Origin: Sarcocystis neurona
Lineage: Eukaryota; Apicomplexa; Conoidasida; Eucoccidiorida; Sarcocystidae
DNA: 64,000 bases
Direction of reading: 5' to 3'
Assembly: GCA_000727475.1 (NCBI GenBank)
Contig: KL647291.1
Span: 4,474,828-4,538,827, forward strand
The notes below the pieces were generated by a model. It made no database searches. It was not told where the DNA came from and saw nothing but the letters and a program-made list of their open reading frames with translations. A program made the position numbers and the translations under genes. Below are positions 60,501 through 64,000 of the stretch, one piece after another; within the stretch, counting starts at the first letter, position 1, and each line of letters starts with the position of its first letter.

Positions 60501-61444
60501 GCACGTGCAGCCGCTCCGCGTAGTACTGCCAGTCGATCAGCTGCCGGATATCGATCTCCCCTAGGGACGAAGTTCCTTCTTCAACGACGCCCCCCCCCGC
60601 CCACCCCGCGGCAGCAGCAGCACCGGGTCTGCCCCGTCGACCACCGGCAGCAGCGTGGCCCTCCCCAGCAGCAGCAGCAGCCACAGCAACGCTTCTTTCA
60701 TCTGTTCGACGGAAGGGGAGGAGGCCTTTCTTCTCTTCACTTCTCCCTGCGCCCTGTCCTCTCTCGCTCTGCGTCGCGACCCGTCCCTCTTCCTTTTTCC
60801 TCTCTCTCTGGCAAACCTGCCGCTGCTGCTTCTGCTGTTTTCCCTCCTCCTCGTCTTCTTCTTCCTCCACCACCCTCTGAGGTTGCCAGGCGTCGTCCGC
60901 GTGCTGCAGCGGCTCGCGCTCCTGTTGCTGCTGCGACTGCTTGCTGTTGTGCGACAGGCGCAGCCACTTGGCGTAGTAGAAGGCCTTTGTCTCGGGGTCG
61001 GAGCGGAAAAGCTGCACCGGCACCGCCCGGGCCGTTTTCTCCGCCGTGGGTGGGTGACTAACGACGAGGTACTGCGTCGCCACGGGCGCGTCTGACAGGT
61101 AGGAAGAATCGCGCAGCAACTCGGCCAGTCTCTTTCCCGTTGTGATGGACATACTTTTGCCGAGAATTTGACTTCTGACCGGCTTTCCGAGGACTTTCTT
61201 TGTGACCAGCAGTTCCTGGACTTCTTCGTCGTCCTCGACGGCAGCTGCCTGGCTCTCGAGCAGCAGCTGGTACCGCGCCGCAACGTCTGCTGCTGCCCGG
61301 TACGCCTCCGCTTTGCTCCGGCCTCGGATCAGCTGAGGAAAGACCTCTTCTTGGAAAAGTTTGATAAATTGCAGTTCCCCGCGGCGCTTCAGTTCAAATC
61401 CTTTCAATTCTGCGATCGACCCGTCCTTCGCGTAAATGACGTAT
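16556..61444 (-). CDS. POLE: DNA polymerase epsilon catalytic subunit, C-terminal three-fifths (5' exons outside or unresolved)
   Basis: Pol epsilon is the leading-strand replicative polymerase; its large subunit carries an active N-terminal B-family polymerase and an inactive C-terminal copy that holds the CMG helicase and the Dpb2 subunit. In this window I see, in order: the thumb ([19 protein letters not shown]..., DWQYYAERL), a PIP box, the DUF1744 half ([40 protein letters not shown]), a helical block ([17 protein letters not shown]), the CysA and CysB metal motifs and a helical C-terminal tail. Exons are joined by GT-AG sites with matching phase at most junctions. Listed exons give about 2,250 codons, against roughly 1,340 residues for the same part of the human protein; the surplus is homopolymer insertions. 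Junctions 54323/52809, 52737/50022 and 45568/41033 are not fully settled. The exonuclease and palm exons were searched for in 61.5-64 kb and not found. Confidence 0.95.
16668..17923 (-). other. POLE intron
   Basis: TATACA microsatellites at 16800-17010 and 17340-17440, and CA-rich runs. A cag/gt-bounded Cys-containing stretch near 17.5 kb was considered and dropped because it breaks phase. Confidence 0.7.
17924..17968 (-). CDS. POLE: POLE 45-nt micro-exon completing CysB
   Basis: Acceptor gctggcgtgcag, donor TGGGA/gtaagc. Phase 2 in and 2 out. It encodes [14 protein letters not shown]; its first Cys is the last ligand of CysB (C-P-C after splicing). Both phases match the neighbours exactly. 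Confidence 0.85.
17969..19751 (-). other. POLE intron
   Basis: Contains a (GT)n run at 18195-18216, CTAT tetranucleotide tracts at 18241-18275 and 18357-18412, several TATA/TATACA blocks (18.9-19.4 kb) and a TCGATCGATCGA palindrome near 19169. No exon is supported. Confidence 0.7.
19752..19816 (-). CDS. POLE: POLE exon: first part of CysB
   Basis: Acceptor ctgtcctgcttacag, donor AAATGCCC/gtcagt. Reads [20 protein letters not shown] then CP. With the next exon the motif is C-x2-C-x11-C-x-C, the same spacing as human CysB (VCLKC...YCSC). Confidence 0.9.
20021..20120. repeat. 52-bp tandem duplication
   Basis: The unit starting ATGTATGCATGTATCTCCAT occurs at 20021 and 20073, followed both times by atctacgta and a short diverged spacer. 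Confidence 0.8.
20900..21790. repeat. degenerate CAG/CTG triplet array
   Basis: About 0.9 kb of CTG, CTC and CTT triplets on plus (CAG-type on the POLE sense strand), with local reiteration of units such as ctgctgctgttcctactgcg near 21480-21540. It resembles the homopolymer inserts of the exons but contains in-frame stops on the sense strand. Confidence 0.8.
21806..21896 (-). CDS. POLE: POLE exon: second half of CysA
   Basis: Acceptor cacgactgctgcag, donor TACTCA/gtaaga. Supplies one base to a split Cys codon, then [20 protein letters not shown] and GAKIYAYS. Aligns with human '[20 protein letters not shown]'. The alternative acceptor gtcatcag 32 bp upstream gives the wrong phase. Confidence 0.9.
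21990..23520. repeat. pyrimidine-rich satellite (gtctccctctccct type)
   Basis: Nearly pure C/T on plus, built from units of roughly 12-30 bp around GTCTCCCTGTCCCCGTCTCC and TCTTCTGTCTC. Copies after the gap (22.9-23.4 kb) are cleaner than those before it. Confidence 0.85.
22549..22904. other. assembly gap (356 N)
   Basis: A run of N inside the pyrimidine satellite, with the same repeat on both edges. Probably a collapsed or unsequenced satellite segment; true size unknown. Confidence 0.98.
25251..25456 (-). CDS. POLE: POLE exon: first half of CysA
   Basis: Acceptor tgacaaaaaacag, donor AACATG/gtgagc. Reads [38 protein letters not shown] and [15 protein letters not shown]. Aligns with human 'LRRDLLRLIDVGEFSEEAQF..P..vLPEVICRSC...RDLDL'. 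CxxC is present. Confidence 0.92.
25457..27778 (-). other. POLE intron, pyrimidine-rich on the sense strand
   Basis: A GAGACAGAGA-type purine tract on plus at about 25.93-26.9 kb (pyrimidine on the sense strand), then AT microsatellites at 27.0-27.65 kb. No exon is required by phase: the flanking exons join directly in phase 0. Confidence 0.7.
27779..27935 (-). CDS. POLE: POLE exon: helical block before CysA
   Basis: Acceptor aaacttgctgcag (an in-phase alternative, cagacag, would start at 27931), donor TTCGAT/gtgaga. Reads [37 protein letters not shown] and [11 protein letters not shown]; the human counterpart is 'PALEFIKYVCKVLSLDTNI'. It ends in phase 0 and joins ERRHLL. Confidence 0.92.
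28627..28728 (-). CDS. candidate POLE exon ([15 protein letters not shown]...)
   Basis: Acceptor tttcgctgctttccag, donor CTCTCT/gtagca, 34 codons, phase 0 to 0. Composition is protein-like ([20 protein letters not shown]). No counterpart in the human protein comes to mind; it would be a lineage insertion or belong to another transcript. Confidence 0.35.
28959..29055 (-). CDS. candidate POLE exon ([14 protein letters not shown]...)
   Basis: Strong acceptor ttcatttcttctccttccgcag, donor CACCAA/gtacct, 97 nt: one base plus 32 codons including [19 protein letters not shown]. Phase fits exon 33270-33318 before it and 28627-28728 after it. A plus-strand ATG frame at 29004 overlaps it and cannot be equally true. 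Confidence 0.4.
32810..33255. repeat. GGAGACAGAGA purine tract
   Basis: About 0.45 kb, almost all A/G with single C per unit (GAGACGGAGACAGGAGG type) on plus. On the POLE sense strand it is a pyrimidine tract lying just downstream of exon 33270-33318. Confidence 0.85.
33270..33318 (-). CDS. POLE: POLE small exon after the DUF1744 block
   Basis: Acceptor gtctcccctccgcag. It completes a split Leu codon and reads [15 protein letters not shown]. The donor is either CATGCAG/gtgcct (end 33294) or GGCCG/gtttct (end 33270); both leave two bases and both fit the next exon. Confidence 0.7.
33319..33586 (-). other. POLE short intron (268 bp)
   Basis: Bounded by AAGC/gtacgt and ctcccctccgcag; the shortest POLE intron found. 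Confidence 0.8.
33587..34676 (-). CDS. POLE: POLE exon: DUF1744 core
   Basis: Acceptor tgcgtcataccag, donor CTCAAGC/gtacgt, 363 codons plus one base. Reads [35 protein letters not shown] and [13 protein letters not shown], matching human '[20 protein letters not shown]...CTK'. An acidic and basic low-complexity insert (EEEEEQEEF, then RRRGRRRK) is followed by [20 protein letters not shown] and an Ala-rich loop before NPHALLK. Confidence 0.95.
34677..37479 (-). other. POLE intron
   Basis: AT and GTGT microsatellites (35.8-36.3, 36.6-36.9 kb), scattered purine-rich runs on plus. An acceptor-like site (ttttgctgctcag) near 35.18 kb leads into an open frame, but the flanking exons already join in phase 0 and in register with human POLE. 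Confidence 0.7.
37480..37644 (-). CDS. POLE: POLE exon (YDPALQQK)
   Basis: Acceptor ttcttgctgcttcttcag, donor CAGAAA/gtaaac, 55 codons, phase 0/0. Reads [19 protein letters not shown] and [15 protein letters not shown]; human has 'ILKSMVVGWVKEI...SLLHDPALHR'. Confidence 0.95.
37645..39131 (-). other. POLE intron, long polypyrimidine (sense strand)
   Basis: From about 37.75 to 38.76 kb plus is GAAGAGAAG-type purine sequence with almost pure A/G between 38265 and 38385. Sense-strand frames are Ser/Leu/Phe strings. The tract leads directly towards the acceptor at 37645. Confidence 0.75.
37750..38760. repeat. 1-kb polypurine (plus) / polypyrimidine (minus) tract
   Basis: Purine content is very high over about 1 kb, interrupted at 38390-38500 by mixed sequence containing a 7-bp inverted repeat (GAGGCGC...GCGCCTC, 38423-38445). 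Confidence 0.85.
39132..39260 (-). CDS. POLE: POLE exon (acidic segment, FHPAAFK)
   Basis: Acceptor gctctccgctgtcag, donor TTCAAG/gtacct, 43 codons, phase 0/0. Reads [33 protein letters not shown] and [10 protein letters not shown]; the end aligns with human 'ETALCSNTFRILK'. Confidence 0.88.
39768..40186. repeat. four interspersed copies of a 40-bp unit
   Basis: GCCCCAAGTACGTG-G-GTCGTGTA followed by ttcctgcgtat recurs at 39768, 39909, 40006 and 40146, separated by 55-100 bp of TATACA sequence. The unit core is far better conserved than the AT spacers. Confidence 0.85.
40446..40612. repeat. CTAT/CTGT tetranucleotide tract
   Basis: Degenerate (CTAT)n with CTGT, CCAT and CTTC variants over about 165 bp. 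Confidence 0.85.
40806..41033 (-). CDS. POLE: POLE exon ([16 protein letters not shown]...)
   Basis: Strong acceptor tgcttttctttgacacag, donor CCTCAG/gtggga, 76 codons, phase 0/0, joining RGAAG of the next exon in phase. Reads [20 protein letters not shown], then a Ser-rich stretch. Similarity to the human segment after 'NTILQSHHV' is weak, so placement rests on splice sites and phase. Confidence 0.7.
41040..41950. repeat. CAG/GCA triplet array
   Basis: Dense agc/gca/cag triplets on plus for 0.9 kb; locally regular units near 41740-41830 (cagcagtagcaccagcagcag). It abuts the acceptor of the exon ending at 41033. Open frames exist on both strands, none matching POLE. Confidence 0.8.
42330..42750. 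repeat. diverged duplicated blocks (AGGACGTAGACAGATGA, GACAGAGACACACATACATAG)
   Basis: AGGACGTAGACAGATGAA occurs at 42331 and 42464; GACAGAGACACACATACATAGC at about 42394 and 42587, with a diverged third copy near 42684, each followed by TCTCTCTC and TATA runs. Confidence 0.8.
43040..43950. repeat. TATACA/CCTATATG microsatellite field
   Basis: About 0.9 kb of tatacacacctatatgtgtata-like units and pure TA runs. All frames give Tyr/Ile/Thr/His strings. Confidence 0.9.
44034..44691. other. assembly gap (658 N)
   Basis: A run of N ending in a 12-base C run (44692-44703). It lies in the POLE intron whose flanking exons do not match in phase. Confidence 0.98.
45568..46448 (-). CDS. POLE: POLE exon ([16 protein letters not shown] ... 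YRTVCFDIF)
   Basis: Acceptor ctgctgctgaaaaag; one base completes a Glu codon, then [20 protein letters not shown] and [16 protein letters not shown], an Ala/Pro/Ser-rich insert, [20 protein letters not shown], another insert, and [31 protein letters not shown]. These match human 'CLSQAFEMSRYFHIPIGNL', 'DLFFARHLQRHNHLLWLS' and 'CYSTVCVELDL...NTILQSHHV'. The donor at 45567 (CGGG/gtccac) is weak and leaves one base. Confidence 0.9.
46449..48822 (-). other. POLE intron
   Basis: CAG/CTG tract immediately upstream of the acceptor (46.45-47.0 kb), then TATACA microsatellites at 47.5-48.2 kb with a TCTC run near 47.93-48.0. The flanking exons join in phase (GA + G). Confidence 0.7.
48823..50022 (-). 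CDS. POLE: POLE exon ([14 protein letters not shown] ... [11 protein letters not shown])
   Basis: Acceptor cttcctgctacttgag, donor TTCGCCGA/gtaaac, 1200 nt, open throughout. Core islands: [14 protein letters not shown] (human 'GSIRHIYLYHHAQA'), [20 protein letters not shown] ('LFGIFIPSQRRASVFVLD'), [18 protein letters not shown] ('LKTICRAIQRFLLAY'), [18 protein letters not shown] ('PTLIAVQSSWELKRL') and [20 protein letters not shown] ('PICVADKINYGVLDWQRHG'). Between them lie Ala, Gly, Gln and an [12 protein letters not shown] insert. Confidence 0.93.
50023..52736 (-). other. POLE intron
   Basis: TATACA microsatellites throughout. A possible small exon near 51.17-51.23 kb ([17 protein letters not shown] in one frame, acceptor gtgtgtctgcaag) was noted; its phase does not clearly fit. 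Confidence 0.6.
52737..52809 (-). CDS. POLE: POLE small exon (phase not settled)
   Basis: Acceptor gctgtttttgctgcag, donor GAGGAAG/gtccga, 73 nt. In one frame it reads [20 protein letters not shown], which fits the hydrophobic pattern of human '[20 protein letters not shown]'. The frame whose phase matches both neighbours reads [20 protein letters not shown] instead. One neighbouring boundary may be wrong or an exon may be missing. Confidence 0.55.
52810..54322 (-). other. POLE intron
   Basis: Contains the 44-bp minisatellite (52.96-53.14 kb), CAG-rich stretches near 53.40 and 53.88-53.93 kb, and AT repeats. A cag-bounded open piece near 53.29-53.34 (GAA GAC GAC ...) was seen but phase excludes a direct join. 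Confidence 0.6.
52955..53145. repeat. 44-bp minisatellite (GATGTCTATATATAGAGAGA)
   Basis: GATGTCTATATATAGAGA starts at 52959, 53011, 53055 and 53099 (spacings 52, 44, 44), each followed by GACACACATA and a TATATAGA filler. Confidence 0.9.
54323..54386 (-). CDS. POLE: POLE small exon ([16 protein letters not shown])
   Basis: Acceptor gtggctacctcggcgag, donor AATACAT/gtaagt, 64 nt, phase 0 in, one base out. Reads [20 protein letters not shown] after YETQ; human has 'YETQVPLLFRALVHLG'. Confidence 0.7.
54387..55166 (-). other. POLE intron containing a triplicated block
   Basis: Mostly the three diverged copies of a ~110-bp block (54.57-55.05 kb) with TATA runs between them. Confidence 0.75.
54570..55050. 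repeat. three diverged copies of a ~110-bp block
   Basis: Shared landmarks in order: GGGA-AGA...CACAAGTATGTTACGT, CAGATACATGTATAT-CGTACGT, then GAAGCTGTATCATCCAC. The last landmark is at about 54668, 54864 and 55028. Confidence 0.85.
55167..55523 (-). CDS. POLE: POLE exon ([14 protein letters not shown] ... GIYETQ)
   Basis: Acceptor ttccctttttgctgctgtag, donor ACACAG/gtaccc, 119 codons, phase 0/0. Reads [31 protein letters not shown], a Gln/Arg-rich insert, [35 protein letters not shown] and [12 protein letters not shown]. Matches human 'HCIRLSIPRVFYVNQ', 'VNRVLPRSN', 'PEDMYQEHINEI' and 'DIEGVYETQ'. Confidence 0.95.
55524..57949 (-). other. POLE intron
   Basis: Pyrimidine-rich (sense) just upstream of the acceptor at 55.55-55.66 kb, then TATACA/TATATG microsatellites at 55.75-57.6 kb with GA runs near 57545-57567. 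A purine-rich stretch at 56040-56205 gives an acidic, Lys-rich plus-strand frame. Confidence 0.7.
57950..58141 (-). CDS. POLE: POLE exon ([11 protein letters not shown] ... PWHLLDF)
   Basis: Very strong acceptor (ttcttcttctgttttgtgcttcag), donor CCTCAA/gtatga, 64 codons, phase 0/0. Reads [33 protein letters not shown] and [14 protein letters not shown]; human has 'LARRKRQRLE ... [20 protein letters not shown]'. Confidence 0.93.
58142..59790 (-). other. POLE intron with GATA array
   Basis: Purine-rich on plus at 58.15-58.5 kb, GATA/TAGA tetranucleotide array at 58.63-59.30 kb, AT repeats at 59.34-59.68 kb. The flanking exons join in phase 0. Confidence 0.75.
58630..59300. repeat. degenerate GATA tetranucleotide array
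   Basis: About 0.67 kb of (GATA)n with GACA, GATG and CACA variants. Frames are Ser/Tyr/Leu/Ile strings only. Confidence 0.9.
59791..61444 (-). CDS. POLE: POLE exon: palm end, thumb, PIP box and linker
   Basis: Acceptor tgatatgacag, donor AGAGAAGAC/gtaaga, one base plus 551 codons. Reads [109 protein letters not shown] and PEWLKK. This is close to human '[20 protein letters not shown]' and 'ILDWDYYIERLGSAIQKI'. Two Gln/Glu/Lys/Ala-rich inserts split the thumb. A PIP-type QTRIQQFF follows, then a Ser/Gly linker and [19 protein letters not shown]. The true exon starts upstream of the TTG codon at 61405-61407. Confidence 0.97.
60364..60387 (-). other. PIP box (QTRIQQFF) in POLE
   Basis: Matches Q-x-x-[ILM]-x-x-[FY]-[FY] and sits straight after the thumb, where yeast Pol2 carries its PCNA-binding motif. 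Followed by a Lys-Pro-Ser linker. Confidence 0.8.
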
Positions 61445-61899
61445 CTGTCATATCACAAAAAAGTCTCCGCCACACCAACACATGTAGTACACGTTGACAG
61501 CCCGCAGCCACCTGCACATATATATATATATATATATATATGTAGAGAGAGAAGGAAAAAAAGGTTCTCCAGCACATCCATAGAAGGAAGAGACAGTTTT
61601 TAGCCGTCGCACTCATGAAGAAAGAGCGAACGTCAAAAGAATGCTCCTGCAGCACGCCCACACTTGTAGTCAACGCAGACAGGCATCCGTACTTACATAT
61701 AGAGAGACAACGAATAAAAGTAGTAGTCCACCACATCTGTAGAAGGTGTACATACCCGCAGACGGTAGGTTGTGCGTGGAATGAAAAGCAGAAGGGACTG
61801 GTGGAAGGGCGGGGGGCAGGGGTGGGGGAAGGGTGGAAGGACAACACAGATAATCCGGTCTACCAGAAACGCACACGTACATACATATATGCAGAAGGA

Positions 61900-62112
61900 G
61901 AAGTGAGACATCGAGCAATATACAGACATATACTTGTGCAGGAATATACGCGAAGAAGCATCCACATCTACATATACATATATGTATAGACTAATATGTA
62001 GACATAGAAGAGAGACATCGGGCAATACACAGAGATGTATTCCTTGTGCAGGAATACATGCGAGGAAGCACCTATACATACACGTGTGTAGACCGCTACG
62101 TAGACATAATTA
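61900..62112. repeat. 107-bp tandem duplication
   Basis: GACATCGAGCAATA (61907) and GACATCGGGCAATA (62014) begin two copies sharing CTTGTGCAGGAATA, GCGA-GAAGCA and TAGACATA landmarks. Confidence 0.85.
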
Positions 62113-62974
62113 CGTAGATCTATTTTGTACAAATGCGTGGGTACACATGTGGAAAGAAGTAGATATGTATGTATCCGCGTGGAGGTGTTTGTCCCTATAG
62201 GTACACGTACGTATACGTATGTAGAGAGGCACGGGTGTGTGTATGTGGTGGGCGAGGAAGGTACAGAGAAAGCGACAGAAAAAGGGAGAAAAATGTGAAG
62301 CGCAGAGATAACATGGGGGACGAAGCGAGCAAGAAATAGGCGAGAAAGTGTCTGTAAACCGACTCGTGCCGAGGACACACACACACATGCACATAGTGAG
62401 ACGAGACAGGAGCCCAGGGGGAGACGGGGGGAGAACAGACGGCGAGAAAGGGAGACGGGGACAGAGAGACGGACATACAGCGAGACAGTGAGAGGAGGGA
62501 ATACGTGCAGAAAGGGTGGTAGCGGGCCCCCCCCGTGCACACGTAACGCATGCATCTCGGTGTGTGCTCATATATTACGCGTGAGTGAGGAGAAGGCAGG
62601 CAAGACAGGCACACACTCGATGCATGGGAGGCCCTTGCGCGCATCGCTGTATACGTAGAAATGTATAGGGACGTAGACGAGAAGGAGAGAAGCAGACACC
62701 TTGCAAAAAGTGGACAGTCTCATGAAGAAACAACGGCAGATATGGGCACGCATGCGTCTCAGACTTCTACGAGCGGCGCGCATGCAGAAAGACGACAAAA
62801 AACATCAGTCCATCTACATGAAGTTGCAGGCGAGAAGACGAAACGCCAACGCAGCAGTTATTCTCTAAAAGCTGCTGTCCACCCTGTCTTGCAGATGCAG
62901 GGAAGTTGACCTTCACATCACGCCACGCATATACCAGCACGTACCTCTACTACGTTTACACATGCACGCACACA

Positions 62975-63300
62975 GATATTCACATATACATATATATCTG
63001 TTTCTATACAAGTACATATATATATATAGACGCACGCACACAGGAGCACACCCAGCTACACATATATTTACATATACGCATGAACGCACCCAAATATACA
63101 TATATACACATATACCTGTTTCTCTACGAGGATACATGGATATATATACATATATGCACGCAGACAAGAACACATCCAACTACACATATATATGCATATA
63201 CACATGAACGCACTCAGGTATATATATATGAATGTTTGTATACGTGCATATATGCATATATATGTACACACACGCACACAAGAACACACCCATACATATA
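62975..63300. repeat. three tandem copies of a 118-bp unit
   Basis: CTGTTTCTATAC at 62998 and CTGTTTCTCTAC at 63116, each followed by GCACGCA-ACA-GA-CACA-CCA and CATGAACGCAC; a third copy starts near 63234. Confidence 0.85.
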
Positions 63301-63872
63301 TATATATATATACGTGAAGAACATCACGTGTTTGTATTACTGTGTATACACATACGTGTACATATATATACATATATGTGGGAGAGAGAGAGAGAGCTCC
63401 TTGTCTTTCTCCGTCTGTGTGTACATTCGGGCAGTCACGCAGACCCCGGCGCATGCAGCGGTATCCGCGTTTCTCTCCGCGACCGCGCACGCATGCATGC
63501 ACGCCTGTATACATATACGTACGTTTGTGTGTGCACACGTATATATACGTGGGTGAGGAAATCAAACTAGACATGTACCCACGTGTGGCCACTTCGAAAT
63601 TCCTTGCACGCGTACGCATATATGTACAGAAGCAACAAGGCTGCTCTACAACCTGCGAGGAAAACGAAGATGCAGAGGAATTAATTCAGCGGCATGCAAC
63701 TTTGCATGCGTGTGTTTTCACTGGGAAGTCCACCTCTTCTCTCGTTCTCTTCCCCTCCACAACTATCCCCGCAGACATTTACATACACATATATATATAT
63801 ATATGTATGAGAGGCAGACAGACAGAAAAACACATATATATATATATATATTTATTTATTTAGAGAGAGAGA

Positions 63873-63927
63873 GACCGACACACACACACACACAAGAACA
63901 CACAAACAAATACAGATATGCACACAC

Positions 63928-63961
<34 letters not shown>
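63873..63961. repeat. CA dinucleotide repeat
   Basis: (CA)n interrupted by aagaacac and caaacaaatacagatatg; the longest pure run is at the right end. Confidence 0.9.
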
Positions 63962-64000
63962 CTATATGTATATGTATAGATGCATACAGACGACCTGGCT

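Larger units (their letters stand above)
61445..64000 (-). other. POLE upstream intron or 5' region
   Basis: Expected to lead to the palm exons. Open, splice-bounded pieces exist (61697-61736; about 63.60-63.65 with a good cag acceptor) but none encodes FEVDGPY, DTDG or another polymerase B motif. The rest is tandem duplications, AT repeats and a terminal CA repeat. Confidence 0.6.

Noticed and set aside
61697..61736. 40-nt minus piece (VVDYYFYSLSLY) with good splice sites and matching phase
   Set aside because: The POLE segment before [11 protein letters not shown] should be Lys/Arg-rich and follow FEVDGPY; this is not similar.
62676..62866. Plus-strand basic frame (SLMKKQRQIWARMRLRLLRA)
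   Set aside because: Looks protein-like but matches nothing and has no start or clear splice context; the minus strand is equally open.
1..64000. Telomere-like repeats, retrotransposon reverse transcriptase or integrase, organellar sequence
   Set aside because: Looked for by eye on both strands; no TTTAGGG arrays, no RT/IN motifs and no rRNA or mitochondrial genes seen.

Overview
The window looks like coccidian (apicomplexan) nuclear DNA, most likely an Eimeria species. Coding stretches are full of CAG/GCA/CTG triplets that give Ala, Gln, Ser and Leu homopolymers. Introns are long and split by GT-AG sites, and the non-coding DNA is dominated by TA/TATACA, GATA/CTAT and GA/TC microsatellites. 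There is no bacterial or organellar signature. The species cannot be named from the sequence. Two assembly gaps (N runs) lie at 22549-22904 and 44034-44691.

Two genes can be identified, both on the minus strand. (1) At 934-5693 lies a DCC1 homologue, a subunit of the Ctf18-Dcc1-Ctf8 clamp loader, heavily inflated by low-complexity insertions. (2) From the stop codon at 16556 to at least 61444 lies the DNA polymerase epsilon catalytic subunit (POLE/Pol2). I rebuilt it exon by exon from frame, splice sites, codon phase and my recollection of the human protein. About 18 exons (roughly 6.8 kb of coding sequence) are scattered over 45 kb. They run from the thumb/PIP-box region through the inactive C-terminal polymerase half (DUF1744) to the two Cys motifs at the C terminus. 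The N-terminal exonuclease and palm exons are not recognised here and probably lie beyond 64000.

Layout: 1-89, a possible exon end of a plus-strand gene; 90-933, AT-rich spacer; 934-5693, DCC1; 5694-16555, a gene-poor interval (microsatellites at the edges, more complex sequence at about 8.4-15.3 kb, no convincing gene); 16556-61444, POLE with microsatellite and polypyrimidine introns; 61445-64000, the next POLE intron or upstream region with tandem duplications.

The two genes belong together functionally. In yeast and human, Ctf18-Dcc1-Ctf8 binds the Pol epsilon catalytic domain at the leading strand. Here their genes are the only two recognisable in the window, are co-oriented, and no identifiable gene lies between them. 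No CRISPR, tRNA, rRNA, IS element or intact transposon was found.
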